Source of the DNA: Nematostella vectensis
Lineage: Eukaryota > Cnidaria > Anthozoa > Actiniaria > Edwardsiidae
NCBI RefSeq assembly: GCF_932526225.1
Contig: NC_064044.1
Coordinates: forward strand, 10,844,906-10,908,905
DNA length: 64,000 bases
Reading direction: 5' to 3'
This document shows positions 12,067 through 31,222 of the stretch, one piece after another (positions within the stretch are counted from its first letter, which is position 1; each line of letters starts with the position of its first letter). A program made the translations under genes and the position numbers. The notes under the pieces were generated by a model that had not been told where the DNA came from, did not search any database, and worked only from the letters and a program-made list of their open reading frames with translations.

Positions 12067-12852
12067 GTATGGATCAACACAAGTTGAAAAGGATTGTTAA
12101 ACTCCTCTGTGAAACAGAGTGGTCGCGATGACGTTTTGATCGTTAGCCCTTCGCCCTTCGTTTTGTTATTGTTTTAATTCAATATTGGAAGAAAAATTAC
12201 GAGATGGTTATTCAACTGTTCGTTTACCAAAATCAATCTAAACATGTATAAAAGTGGAGGGGAGGGGTGGGTAAGGAACAAAAAAAAAATCATACACGAT
12301 AAAAGCCTGGAAAAAAATGCACGCAGCCCAAACCAAACAGAAAAAATGCGTACAGCGATGCAAAGATTCATGAAACATCTTAGGGACAAGAAAGAAAAAA
12401 TCAAGCACGACTGATACTTCCCCACCCCCTTCACTTTTCTAATGGTACGTCCCTTAGCTTCCCTAATTCAGGCGATGCAAGTAAGTGCTTTCTCATGGTA
12501 TTTTGCTAGGCTAACATGGAAATCTATGTTTCGTTCTGCACGAAATGAATTACGCAACTTGTAACTTGTTTAATAAGTTACGCAACAACACGTAACTAAA
12601 TCCTAAGCGCGGCAAACAATTAAGACGCCAACGGTAACTATACTTTTAAATATGATTTCCAAATATAAACTGTAACTAATTGTGCTATATCTTTACAGAT
12701 TTCGAACCTTCCAACCTACTTGAATCATTAATTGTAATAAACTACAATTTTGGTAAAGATGTTTGAAGCTTTTGATGTAAGACCCGTGCTTAGCGATACA
12801 AACTTTTCCTTTCTTGTATCAATAGTCCAGTCGATCTATGAAAATTTTATTG

Positions 12853-13052
12853 CCCAGGTGGAACATGTACTAATTGAGATTGCATTTTTTTTACGTTTTA
12901 GCGAAGTGGGTACCCTGTGGTTTTGCTCCGAAATGTAAAATTCACATATTTCAGGATGTTCCACCAAAGCGATTTTTTGGGACTTTTAGTATGTTAACAG
13001 TTGTTCAAAATCCGTTGAGAGAAATTCTATTGCAATTAGTTCCACCTGAAAC
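12853..13052. mobile_element. Possible short inverted-repeat element
   Basis: Ends carry caggtggaac at 12856 and its complement gttccacctg near 13040, with taattg in both arms. About 200 bp, no coding capacity. Target duplication not identified. Confidence 0.3.
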
Positions 13053-13225
13053 CAAAGATTGACTGGATTATAAGGGGTGATTTGGACCCTCATAAGTTTG
13101 TGAAAAAGCGAAAACGAGCACAAAGTATCGTTCCGCTTGCTGTCGTCAAAGGGACAGTACAATGTAGAGGGGTTTAAGCCCCTCTGATGACTGTGAATCG
13201 CTTAGGTCGTATCTGTCGTAAGGGT

Positions 13226-13325
13226 CGTCCCACCGAGTTTCCATATAGTCGTAAGGGTCGTGAGGATTATTTTGCAGACGACTGTTATGACCCTTACGAC
13301 TGTTACGACTATATGGAAACCTTTT
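13226..13325. repeat. Hairpin-forming inverted repeat
   Basis: The arm gtttccatatagtcgtaa (about 13237-13255) is matched by its complement ttacgactatatggaaac near 13303-13321. Further gtcgtaagggtcg repeats lie around it. It could fold into a long stem but shows no gene-like features. Confidence 0.6.
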
Positions 13326-13443
13326 GCAGGTGGCATTGTACAAATCACGTTTACTTCTTCAATCTGAAAAATCACTCGAATCTTTAGTAAAGAGTAAGGC
13401 AGTTATCGTAAACCCAGTCATCCGCCGAGTTCATGTAGCAAGC

Positions 13444-13655
13444 CTTAGGGCGCGTTTTTTTTACTCGAGATTCCGGAATGAGAATGATTAGAATAGAAAA
13501 AGCGCGCGTTCGTTTATCCCGCGTTCCCATTCCGGTATGGAATGAAGGCCATTTCACCTATTCTGCTACCTGTAGCAGAATGACTCGAATGCCATTCTAA
13601 ACATTCTTTACCAAACATTCCCATTACAGAATGTATATGAAAAAAACACCCTAAG
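13444..13655. mobile_element. MITE-like element with CTTAGGG termini
   Basis: About 210 bp bounded by cttagggcgcgttttttt on the left and aaaaaaacaccctaag on the right, which are imperfect inverted repeats. The centre contains a perfect 10-bp hairpin, attctgctac and gtagcagaat, separated by two bases. No ORF. The family is unassigned. Confidence 0.5.
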
Positions 13656-15565
13656 TTTCGCTAGATGGGAAGGTTTTTTTTTCATTTGTACAAGCCGAAT
13701 CCCACCTCCTTGTTACGCCGTTGATTCCAGTATCCGGTATTAATAAAGTGCAGTGCACACTTTTTAACTTTCCATTTTCTATTTCATCTCCTGTCTAATC
13801 ATTCTTAGCTTGTTAGTTCTTAATTCGTGTAACTACTGGGTATTCATGCAAAATATTGCATTCAATGGGGCCGGGATAAAGTAAATAAAATAAAATTGGA
13901 AATAAGGAGATTAACATCTGTCCCGAGAAAGGGAAGAAAAGAAACGGTCGATAATAAGCGATTTGTCAGCGATCTTTTCGGGCTAGTGCGTTATAACAAT
14001 TTGCCTTATTAGAGATGTCAAGATAAGCGTTTTACGTGTCAACAAACTGTTATTCTTTGCAAACAGGAATCGACTAATCGATGCGACTTCATTTACACAA
14101 GCAGACATATAGGAAACCAAAATTTAACAAAACCAACACCCCCGCGTTATCACCCCCAAAGTTATTGTCAAACATCATGGATCATTTCAGAGTACATATT
14201 GTCAAGTTAGTCAGAAGTGCAGTGCATTGTAATAATAATATCAATGATATGAAATTCTAATTTTGTGAAGCTGTTCATAGGCTAATAATGACGTTAAAAT
14301 TATAACTTTCGATACAGAAAACCATTACAGATTAAAAAAGTATCAAATTCCGTACATTTAGATCTAAAGACTAGATATAACTGTAAAATAAGACCTAAAT
14401 GAAAGAAGACTGTCAAAAGAAAATTAATTGTCTTTCAGCCTATATTGAATAAATATGAACCCACCGGGTAGCAATTTATATTTGATCATATATCGACATT
14501 ATAACAGTATAAGATTATTAAAGGACTGTAGTGTATGAGCTCAAAGATATATACCACTTACTGCACGTCTTGAAATGTTACCCTCTGTTTCTGACCGTTG
14601 GAAAAGTCTTGGTCACTTTAACTGCCGGATGTATCATAAGATACTTGATAAACTCGGCGTTGGTGTGTCGTTTGTTTGTTTAGTTCTCGAAAACGCGTAT
14701 TCGAGTGAGCGGTTGAATAGACCCAACCAGTCAAAGGCAATGAAGACAGATCAACAGTACGATACAGTGGAAGTAAGGCGAGACGTGTTGTTGACCCACG
14801 AGAGCAAAACTTAGAGAAGCCAAAGCACGGAGTCGACAAGGTCGCGAGTGCAAAAAATAGTCATGTAGCGAAGATGGAATTGCGAGCAAGTTAAATTACT
14901 GTCTTCGGTGCTTCTTTTTCAGTTTCTGGTCTGCATCACGCTAAGTGGAAATCCGAACTAAACGAGGGCTTCCGCTTGCTGAAGCTCACTAGTTTCTAGA
15001 CCTGTCTCGATCAAGGTGAATCCGTGTTTCCGTCACGCATTGCGTGTCTTAAAACATTGCATGACGTAAAACTACTCATCTTCCGCTCCAATGATTAAGG
15101 CCCCCGAATGGTCCCCCGAAATTTCGATGAGCTCGCAGTTTTCGGCTAATGCTCGCATGCTCGCGCATTTTTTTCCGCCTCTCTGAAAATGGTCTCCGTC
15201 TCGCATAAAAACAAGGGTGCTCGGAAGCTCGCAAGTGCTCGCCAAAGACCATCCGGGGGCCCTATGATTCGTGGTCATAGCGGCGAAATACTTATTCCAA
15301 CTAACAGACTAACGGAGGAATATGGCTATGGGTTTCTAGACGACTACACAAAAATAACCTTTTGGTAAGAACGTCCAGCATGAGATTTCACCCAATTCTA
15401 AGAACATGCCGATGGTCAGATAGAAGCTATATAATTTTCTCGTTTGAGTGATAAAAATATAAAATAAGTTTTCATACTCAGGACAGTGTTTCAGGGGGTG
15501 TGGCACTGAGAGTCTGTGACCCCCTCAAAATTTTCGAAAACTACAAGAAAATTACCAGTGTGGAA

Positions 15566-16103
15566 CGTGGCTGGATAACTAAGAAAGGGGGATAATCAAA
15601 TGTGGGGCACGGGTGAGTAAGGAATATGGAAATGACCGATAACTAAGAAAGGGAGATAATCAAAGGGGGGCACGGGTGAGCATGGAATATGGAAATGACT
15701 GATAGCTAAGAAAGGGGGATAATCAAAGGGAGGCACGGGTGAGCAAGGAATATGGAAATGACCAATAACTAAGAAAGGGGGGTAATCAAAGGGGGGCACG
15801 GGTGAGTAAGGAATATGGAAATGACCGATAACTAAGAAAGGGGGATAATCAAAGGGGGGCACGGGTGAGCAAGGAATATGGAAATGACCGATAACTAAGA
15901 AAGGGGGATAATAAAAGGGGGGCACGGGTGAGCAAGGAATATGTAAATGACCAATAACTAAGAAAGGGGGATAATAAAAAGGGGGCACGGGTGAGCAAGG
16001 AATATGGAAATGACCGATACTTAGAAAGGGGGATAATTAAAGGGGGCACAGGTGAGTAAGGAATATGGAAATGACCGATAACTAAGAAAAGGGGATAATA
16101 AAA
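15566..16103. repeat. 63-bp minisatellite, about 8.5 units
   Basis: Each unit contains ataactaagaaaggggg, a gataatcaaa segment and cacgggtgagcaaggaatat. Because 63 is divisible by three and stops are absent on the minus strand, the array produces long artificial ORFs with 21-residue repeats (PPFDYPPFLVIGHFHIPCSPV-like). I do not consider these genes. Related sequence precedes the array at 15485-15560. Confidence 0.9.
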
Positions 16104-16931
16104 TTGGTTAAAGCCAAGCTCAAAGTTCTGTTGGCTACCAGAGGGGTGATCATGCCCGAGCGAGCAGCGCGCTAAAATATCGATTCTCATACCGCTTTAT
16201 TAGCCAATCAGAATGCAGGGTTTGTTACCGTGACCGCTAAAAAAATATCAAGAAATATAAGGCAATCAACACGGAAGAACAATGCGTCGGCTCATCCTTA
16301 CTCGAAACCCTCGCTTCGGCCTCCCATTTTCGGAATTATTTGATCCACCCCTGCTCACCGTTTTAACCTGGCCGCAACAACAACAACAAAAAAGACAAAA
16401 ATGCATCCTCACCCTTGCTTAGGTGAGCAAGTAAAATAAAACAAAACCCCATTCATATTCCAGGCAGCATAATATGTAGTGGTTTTTTTATATAAAGTTA
16501 TGCTATACCCTTATAGCTTTTATACAAAAATATACTCTTTTAACAGACACTTGATGCGGGTGCCCTGTTATGACAGACACATCTCTTGCATTGGTGAGAC
16601 AACACTTCCTAGAAATAGGCGGGCTTCCCATACAGATCTCGTAATGGTACCATGATGCAATAAACTTCTTCCCATTTGCATAGATCATTGTATCACAAAT
16701 AACAAATTTCCCATTTCAACCATCATAGCCCAAAATAAAAATTACAAGAATGTTCAATTTTACATTACTTTATTTTTAAGGTCCCCCCTCATTAATTAAA
16801 GTCACAAATATGAATTGTTTTTAAAGACCCTGAGTCTACTGGTGGTCTATTGGATGAAGGTATAGTGTATAGTGCACAGAGATTGTGTAACTGTACTCTG
16901 GGGTTCCCCCTTTCAACCACATCGCAAACTT

Positions 16932-17108
16932 CAGGGCCGTAGCAGGGGGCCGGGCACAGGGGGTACAGTATGTGCTGCCCCCAAATTTTCCAAAAAAAAT
17001 ATAAGAAAATTACCAGTAGGGGCCCGGCTGTGCATCCAATATTTTCTTAATGTTTCTGTATTGCACACCTCCCCCCACCCCCAATCTTAAGTGGCCTGCT
17101 ACGGCTCT
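16932..17108. mobile_element. Short dispersed element with AGGGCCGTAGCAGGGG termini
   Basis: The left end cagggccgtagcaggggg and right end ggcctgctacggctct are inverted. The interior contains aagaaaattaccagt and poly-C/G tracts. A second copy, with a good right end (cccctgctacggccctga), lies at about 22050-22224 in a P450 intron, and interior pieces recur at 15485-15560. No coding capacity. Confidence 0.55.
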
Positions 17109-17477
17109 TACCTTTTATGTTTAGTAACCATTACTAGAATATACAACGACCAGCTTTTTCTTATAACTTTTAAAAACTAAAACCTGTGGTGAAATCCCAA
17201 GCTATGCAGAAGCATAGCTTCTGCATAAGCAGAATAAATGACACAGACAATGATAAAGACAAGAATGGAAACTACCTTCTTGCTTGAGGCCACAGCTCAT
17301 TGTATATTAACACAGGGGTGAGCTAGATTCATGATGCCGCAACTTGAGCCAAGCAAATGTTCTATTAAACGCATGTGCTGATTCTGCTGACCAATCAAGC
17401 AAGCACATGAAATTGAAATGTTTTGTTGGTGTCTGTTGTGGTACAACGGTCTTTGGTTGCCATATACGCTTGTCTCT

Positions 17478-17483
17478 TTTATT
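17478..17483 (-). terminator. Polyadenylation signal for POLR3K
   Basis: AATAAA on the minus strand about 45 bases downstream of the POLR3K stop codon. Confidence 0.55.
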
Positions 17484-17527
17484 CTATTGAATTTAGAATA
17501 AAAATAGGTTGTTCCCCTTACATATTC

Positions 17528-19778
17528 TTATTCCTTCCATCTATTGCCGCAGCTACAGCACTTGTAGAATGTAGTCATGGGTTCGTCTGCAGAGCGTGTT
17601 TGAATCTGCATGAAGTATGCTCGGTTGTGGTCGCACTTTGGACAGCGCTCTAATAACAAAACAATAATCAGCACCTTATGCAAGGAAAAAAAAAAACACT
17701 AAACTGCCTTGGTGGTTTTTAACATTTTATTTGGGAATATAAGAGCTAATGATAAGGTATTATTTTGGATTATTTAGAGTAAGGTATTATTTTAGGTTGG
17801 AACTTTTCGCCCTAGGTATCTTTTTTTTACTGTTGTATTACATTTTTTTTATCATGTTTACAATCAGTTACCTCCCTGAAATGTAATGCTTTCTGATGGA
17901 TCAAGCTTTTTAGTGTGAGGAAAATATCATCTGAGCATGGGAAGATATTCAATTTCAAAAAGGAAAGAAATAGAAAACCTATTTATAAGAACCCCCTCCT
18001 ACCCTCAGTAGAGTCAACATTCTCCCATGCAGACTTTCCACCAAGAACGTCATCAACCTCCTTTAGCTTGGGGTACTTCTTACTTGACACCTAAACATCC
18101 AACAAGTTTTAATTGTTGAAAGCGCTATCCCAAGTATTCACAAATGTGTAAGATAAAAATAAATTTTTAGCTAGATATGATATACTGTATAAGCAAAGTA
18201 CATTGGTGACGCTTCCTATCATTGCGTTATTAGCTAGAACGGCTCTGTACAGACTGAGCAAGGGGGTCACAATTTACCCCAGGGCTATCAATTCTCACTT
18301 CCAGCATGAGAATCATGCATTTAAAAGACACACTCTCAAGCTAATATACACATTTCTCACGTTGTCAACAACATTTTTTCACCTGCTTGAAATGTTATCT
18401 AGAGAGTGTCAGGTGTAGGCCTTTATATTTTTACTTTGGCTTACCACACATGATATTTTGAAGGGCCTATATAGTTCATATTCGCATCGCTGATTGGTGC
18501 AAATATTTCCAGTAATTTCAAGTTAAATCACTTTTAATTTTTGATTGGTCTTCAGTTAAGGAACTCTTGAATTAAACCATTTCATGGGTAAAAATTTATA
18601 GATGGGAACCTCTATACCCCCTCCCCTCTTTCACTCTTACAACACTCAGCACTAAGGACGTTTCATGGAAACCTCACTCTTTGAGAAAATTCTAACTTGA
18701 GAGGTCTGTTACCCTCTTCACTTACCCTTTAAGGCAACCTGTTATTTTTCCCTCAGATCAGATCAGGGATCAGTTGGGAGATTAATATTCAGAATTTATT
18801 ATGATAATTATTATTAGAACCATGTACCATATTTCCTTAGGTATAATACACACTTTTTTCATGCGAGAATAACCTTCTAAAATTGGGATGCGTATTATAC
18901 ACGAAACTTCTTGTTTGAGATGTAAAAAAACTGCATAATAATTAAAACAATAGTTAGCTCTTGAGTATTTCAATCTGCGAGAAGTTAGGCCGCATGGCAT
19001 TGTTTTGACATATCGAATCAAAATCAACAAAAAAGTCTGTCGCGCATGCTGTGAAGGACTCAGACGGAAGGAGTCTACTTGTTTTCTGTCGAATCCGTTG
19101 TATCACAACCCGCATTTTCAAAACAAGATTTGCTTTGGTTTTCTGTTCCATCAGTAAAACCATTCTGAGCCAATCAGAGTCTCGCTTTGTGCACTTCCCT
19201 GGCTATCCTCTGGACGAAAACCAGACAGTGTTGCGACAGAAAGCCAGGTAACTGCACTAGGTGAGAGATGGCAAGAATCTGATTGGCTTAGAATAATTTG
19301 ACTGGCGGAACAGAAAATCCCAAAAGACAAAAACAAATCGATGTTTTGAAAATGCAGAATTGCGATACAACGGATTCGGCAGTAAAATGTCTTCAACAGT
19401 TGCTATTAAAGCGGCTTCCCTCAACCTCGCTCCTTCAACCCTCCCCCCTACGAAATTTAAGAAATAAGCCCCCCCCCCCCCCTTCCACCCAACACAACAT
19501 AACACCTATCGTAGCACATATACAGAAGCTTCTAGCCGCGTTCACTTTATAATTATGCCATTTGAGTCTTCCCACAAGTGCTTGCTTAGTGATTAAACAC
19601 GCAAAAAAACATTGCTCCCATTCTACCTTTCCGCGTGTTATAACAATAAAAAAGTACTTACCTTTTTCGCGATATTATGAACATATGGACATGTCTGACA
19701 AGCGAACCTGTAGGCCGACGGACCCGTGCCTTCCTCCACCACCAGCACATTAGCGCAAGACGGGCAAAACAACAACAT
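17528..19778 (-). CDS. POLR3K: RNA polymerase III subunit RPC11 (POLR3K), complete, 3 exons
   Basis: Small nuclear subunit of RNA polymerase III, related to TFIIS and Rpb9. In the family it supports transcript cleavage, termination and re-initiation. Minus-strand coding exons are 19778-19662, 18090-18003 and 17649-17528, with phases 0 and 1, totalling 108 aa, the same length as human POLR3K. Exon 1 encodes [17 protein letters not shown] and [11 protein letters not shown] (N-terminal zinc ribbon). Exon 2 encodes [15 protein letters not shown] and AWENVDSTE. Exon 3 encodes [18 protein letters not shown], then the acidic loop [12 protein letters not shown] and CSCGNRWKE (C-terminal TFIIS-type ribbon). 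The ribbon ends C-x2-C, two residues shorter there than my recollection of the human form. All splice sites are GT-AG. Intron 1 contains a foldback transposon. No lesion seen; very confident. Confidence 0.96.
19086..19385. mobile_element. Foldback MITE in POLR3K intron 1
   Basis: Two arms of about 100 bp are inverted copies. The left arm has ctgtcgaatccgttgtatc and gcattttcaaaacaag. The right arm has gttttgaaaatgc and gatacaacggattcggcag. Both arms carry the gattggct/agccaatc motif towards the centre. Overlapping ORFs on both strands here are by-products of the inverted structure. No transposase; target duplication not resolved. Confidence 0.75.
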
Positions 19779-19823
19779 AACACGCGCTCTTCTCTCTCTT
19801 TCTTTCTCGGCAAAAACACAAAA

Positions 19824-19836
19824 CCAATATGGCGGC
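19824..19836 (-). promoter_or_regulatory. YY1-like element upstream of POLR3K
   Basis: The minus strand reads GCCGCCATATTGG about 46-58 bases upstream of the POLR3K start codon. This matches the GCCGCCATNTTG element common near transcription starts of animal housekeeping genes. Function inferred from position only. Confidence 0.45.
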
Positions 19837-19859
19837 TTGTGTAACCAGGCCTTCTACTT

Positions 19860-20284
19860 GGATACCTGTGTTGCCAAAAAAGAGATAAACTTGAAAAAAA
19901 AAATGGATTTACTGAATCACCTATTCCTATAGAAAGTAATATAAGAAAATTTATCATTCAGACCCATATTTCCCCCCTTTTTTTTTATTAAAGAAGCACC
20001 ATGCACAAGGGCTCCCTGTGTTAAATTCTGGCAGTGCATTCTTTCCCAGAGCTCCTCCGCTATTCTGGGAACGAGTGTCTGGCAGTGTAACCTTGAATGT
20101 CCTTGGATGACATTGAAAGACGTCTAAATTTTGAAATTGACCGAAGATATAACTCCAACGTTAGTGAAATATATTCGAGACTTAAATATTAATTAAAAAT
20201 AACTTTTGAGGGGTATTCATTTGCAAAAATCTTGTTAAAATACGGCATGTTTTCTATTGTTTTTATTAATACGCAAGCGTTCTA
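19860..20284. other. Spacer between POLR3K and the first P450 gene
   Basis: No gene or clear repeat seen. POLR3K (minus) and the P450 (plus) are divergently transcribed, with about 600 bases between start codons, so both promoters must lie here. Confidence 0.6.
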
Positions 20285-20362
20285 GGTCAGAGCCTCGCTT
20301 TAATGCGACCTTGGTTAAACTTCCATCTCTATATAAACAAACCGATCGCTGTGATCTCGTCA
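20285..20362 (+). promoter_or_regulatory. Core promoter of P450 gene A, with TATA box
   Basis: TATATAAA at 20330-20337 lies about 60 bases before the start codon. The surrounding 75 bases (gtcagagcctcg, then accgatcgctgt) are conserved at 31145-31222 upstream of the second P450 copy, where the TATA reads TATAAAA (31191-31197). Confidence 0.7.
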
Positions 20363-20396
20363 GAACTGTACATCTCTTCTAACAAAACTGCTCATA

Positions 20397-28778
<8,382 letters not shown>

Positions 28779-29299
28779 ACAGAGAGTGCGCACAGAAGCA
28801 AGGGCTTTAGGAATAGATAAAAGGCACGACATATGATTTAGAATTGTGGGACTAAGCAGCAGGGATGTAAAAGTTTTTGAAAAAAAGTAGTTTATATTTA
28901 GATAGAAACGGGAATTCACTCAAATTTTTTAAGCCCAAATTGGCAATTAACCTCGTTTTAGAGTGTTAAGTTTAACAAACGTTTTTGCAAAGCAATACGC
29001 TAAAGTTTATAATCTTAGAAAGTCTTGAGAAAAACATCCAATTTATTAACTACTCTATGGCCTACATTCATACTCACTCGTTACCATAGATTTAGAATGT
29101 CTTTTAAATGGAATTGTACAAAGAATGACACAAAACTCAAACCTCTTTTTTTGGCTAAATTTTCTTGATATTGCCAACCAGAAAGGTCACGTATAACCTT
29201 TTAGTATTTACCGAGACACCGGAATCTCTGAAAATTGCCCGGAATGTGAATATTATGTTATTATAGTTGGTGCAATCATATAGTGCAATCAAAATATCA
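28779..29299. other. 3' flank of P450 A
   Basis: About 350 bases downstream of the stop are similar to the region after the second P450 (38441-38880), so the duplication included the 3'UTR. No canonical AATAAA was found close to the stop. Confidence 0.5.
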
Positions 29300-30305
29300 A
29301 ATAAGCGCCCCCCCGCCCTCCCAACAATAGAAAGAAAGAAAAATAGAAGATGAAATGCGAGTGTTTAATTTCTTAATTCTAAAGTAATTGCCTCGCTTCA
29401 AACATTCCACGCTCCGATTTAGCCCCACCTACCCCGCGCTTATTTTCTTTGTGCCCTGCGTGCAAAGTCAAATTAGCCCCCCCCCCCCCCCGCCATCCCA
29501 AAAATAGAAAGAAAAAAAAAGAGAAGATGAAATGCGAGTGTTTAATTTCTAAATTCTAAAGTAATTGCCTCGCTTCAAACATTCCACGCTCCGATTTAGC
29601 CCCACCTACCCCGCGCTTATTTTCTTTGTGCCCTGCGTGCAAAGTCAAATTAGCCCCCCCCCCCCCCCCCCCCCCGCCATCCCAAAAATAGAAAGAAAGA
29701 AAAATAGAAGATGAAATGCGAGTGTTTAATTTCTAAATTCTAAAGTAATTGCCTCGCTTCAAACATTCCACGCTCCGGTTTAGCCCCACCTACCCCGCGC
29801 TTATTTTCTTTGTGCCCTGCGTGCAAAGTCAAATTAGGCCTAGATACATAATTCCGGGGTTTTTTCAGGATTTTTAGAGTCAAACGGGATTTTTAAAAGA
29901 TCTAAGGATTTTTAAAAAAAATCAGGATTTTAAGAAAATTATTTAGGGTTTTAAGGTAAAATTCCTACCAAATGCTGCCGATTTTCGGTAGAAATGTGAT
30001 TCTTTCAAATAGACCGATCGTCAATAACCCAAACATTCCACGCTCCGATTTAGCCCCACCTACCCCGCGCTTATTTTCTTTGTGCCCTGCGTGCAAAGTC
30101 AAATTAGGCCTAGATACATAATTCCGGGTTTTTTTCAGGATTTTTAGAGTCAAACGGGATTTTTAAAAGATCTAAAGATTTTTAAAAAATTTCAGGATTT
30201 AAAAAAAATTATTTAAGGTTTTGGGTAAAATTCCTACCAAATGCCGCCGATTTCCGGTAGAAATGTGATTCTTTCAAATAAACCGATCGTCAATAACCCT
30301 GTCAA
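29300..30305. repeat. Higher-order tandem repeats between the two P450 genes
   Basis: Three units of about 185-190 bp (starting about 29306, 29480 and 29668) share a C-run, atagaaagaaagaaaaatag, gatgaaatgcgagtg and tccacgctccg, and end with gtgcaaagtcaaattag. From 29838 a second repeat type (gcctagatacataattccgg, then ggatttttagagtcaaac) appears twice, at 29838-30030 and 30108-30300. Between its copies it carries a truncated piece of the first unit. No coding capacity. Confidence 0.85.
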
Positions 30306-31140
30306 TAACCTTGCTTGGCTATTTAAACACTTTCATACAAAAAGTACCGGTCAGCTGCTTTGGCAATATTCCCAGAATGCCTTGTTGGCCGGTTGGCTTG
30401 TTTGCTTCACTGGTAGGAGAGTCAGTATTTATATAGAAATTAGGTTAAATTGTAAAACATGTGTAAATCGTGGAAAGTTATTTCTTTCGATGCGAATAAT
30501 GCTGAATTGCGCATCATACATACACTATAAATAAATAAAACAACATAAAGATATATTTCTTAGGGAGGAATGGCATATTTATGGAAGAAAAACAATAAGA
30601 AAATTCGAGATTTTTTTGGGAGAAATCGGGATTTTCAGACATTTTTGGGATTCACGGTAACTCTTATTTTGGATATATCAACAAGCAAGAGTGTTTTCTT
30701 AAAAAAAAGTTTTGGGAGAGTAGCTTATAAAGAGAAGGGGCATATTTCAAAATCTCCTTTTCCGCCGATTTGACCCTAGGTTTTAATGCTAAATAGAGAA
30801 GAAGAAAGGGAGAAAGTTGCATCCTCGTCTTGTAGTGGTGGTGAAAGGGAAACGAATGAGTAAAATGGCCCCATACTCTAACGTACTAGAACACAGACCG
30901 AGAGCTTGGGAGAGATCGCAATTTTATGTTGACTAAAAAATAGAGCGATTTGGGAGTTTGTTTTTGTTTTTAAGGTTGTAGCCCAATATTGGAGAGCGAT
31001 TTCAAAGTTAGAATTCGATAATAGACTTTAATTTGAAAGTTGGAGTTTGATAACAGATTGCAATTTGATAGTTGAAGTCGCAAAGTAAAATTCAAAACTA
31101 AACTTCACGCGTGACCGGCCTGGGCTTCCGTAGCAAAGCG
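30306..31140. other. Spacer upstream of the second P450 gene
   Basis: AT-rich. Short open frames at 30241-30534 and 30570-30773 are not recognisable. The stretch near 30590-30660 (gagatttttttgggag, atcgggattttcagac) resembles the ggattttt-type repeat immediately before it. No gene supported. Confidence 0.5.
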
Positions 31141-31144
31141 TTCA

Positions 31145-31222
31145 GGGTCAGAGCCTCGTTTCAATGCGCCCTTGACTGAACTTCTATCTCTATAAAAACA
31201 AACCGATCGCTGTCATTTCGCC
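31145..31222 (+). promoter_or_regulatory. Core promoter of P450 gene B, with TATA box
   Basis: TATAAAA at 31191-31197, about 50 bases before the start codon, within a block conserved with gene A (20285-20362). Confidence 0.65.

Larger units (their letters stand above)
11963..17480. other. Intergenic region between the class C GPCR and POLR3K
   Basis: No coding exon could be supported over about 5.5 kb. ORFs of 60-80 codons (for example 14575-14814 and 15072-15278) match no family I recognise and lack splice or conservation clues. The region holds the repeats listed separately and probably the upstream 5'UTR exon(s) of the receptor, which I could not place. Sequence from 13650 to 14560 is AT-rich with no structure seen. 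Confidence 0.6.

Noticed and set aside
15596-16190. Long minus-strand ORFs with a repeated 21-residue motif
   Set aside because: Produced by a 63-bp minisatellite without stops. No start context, signal or flanking exon.
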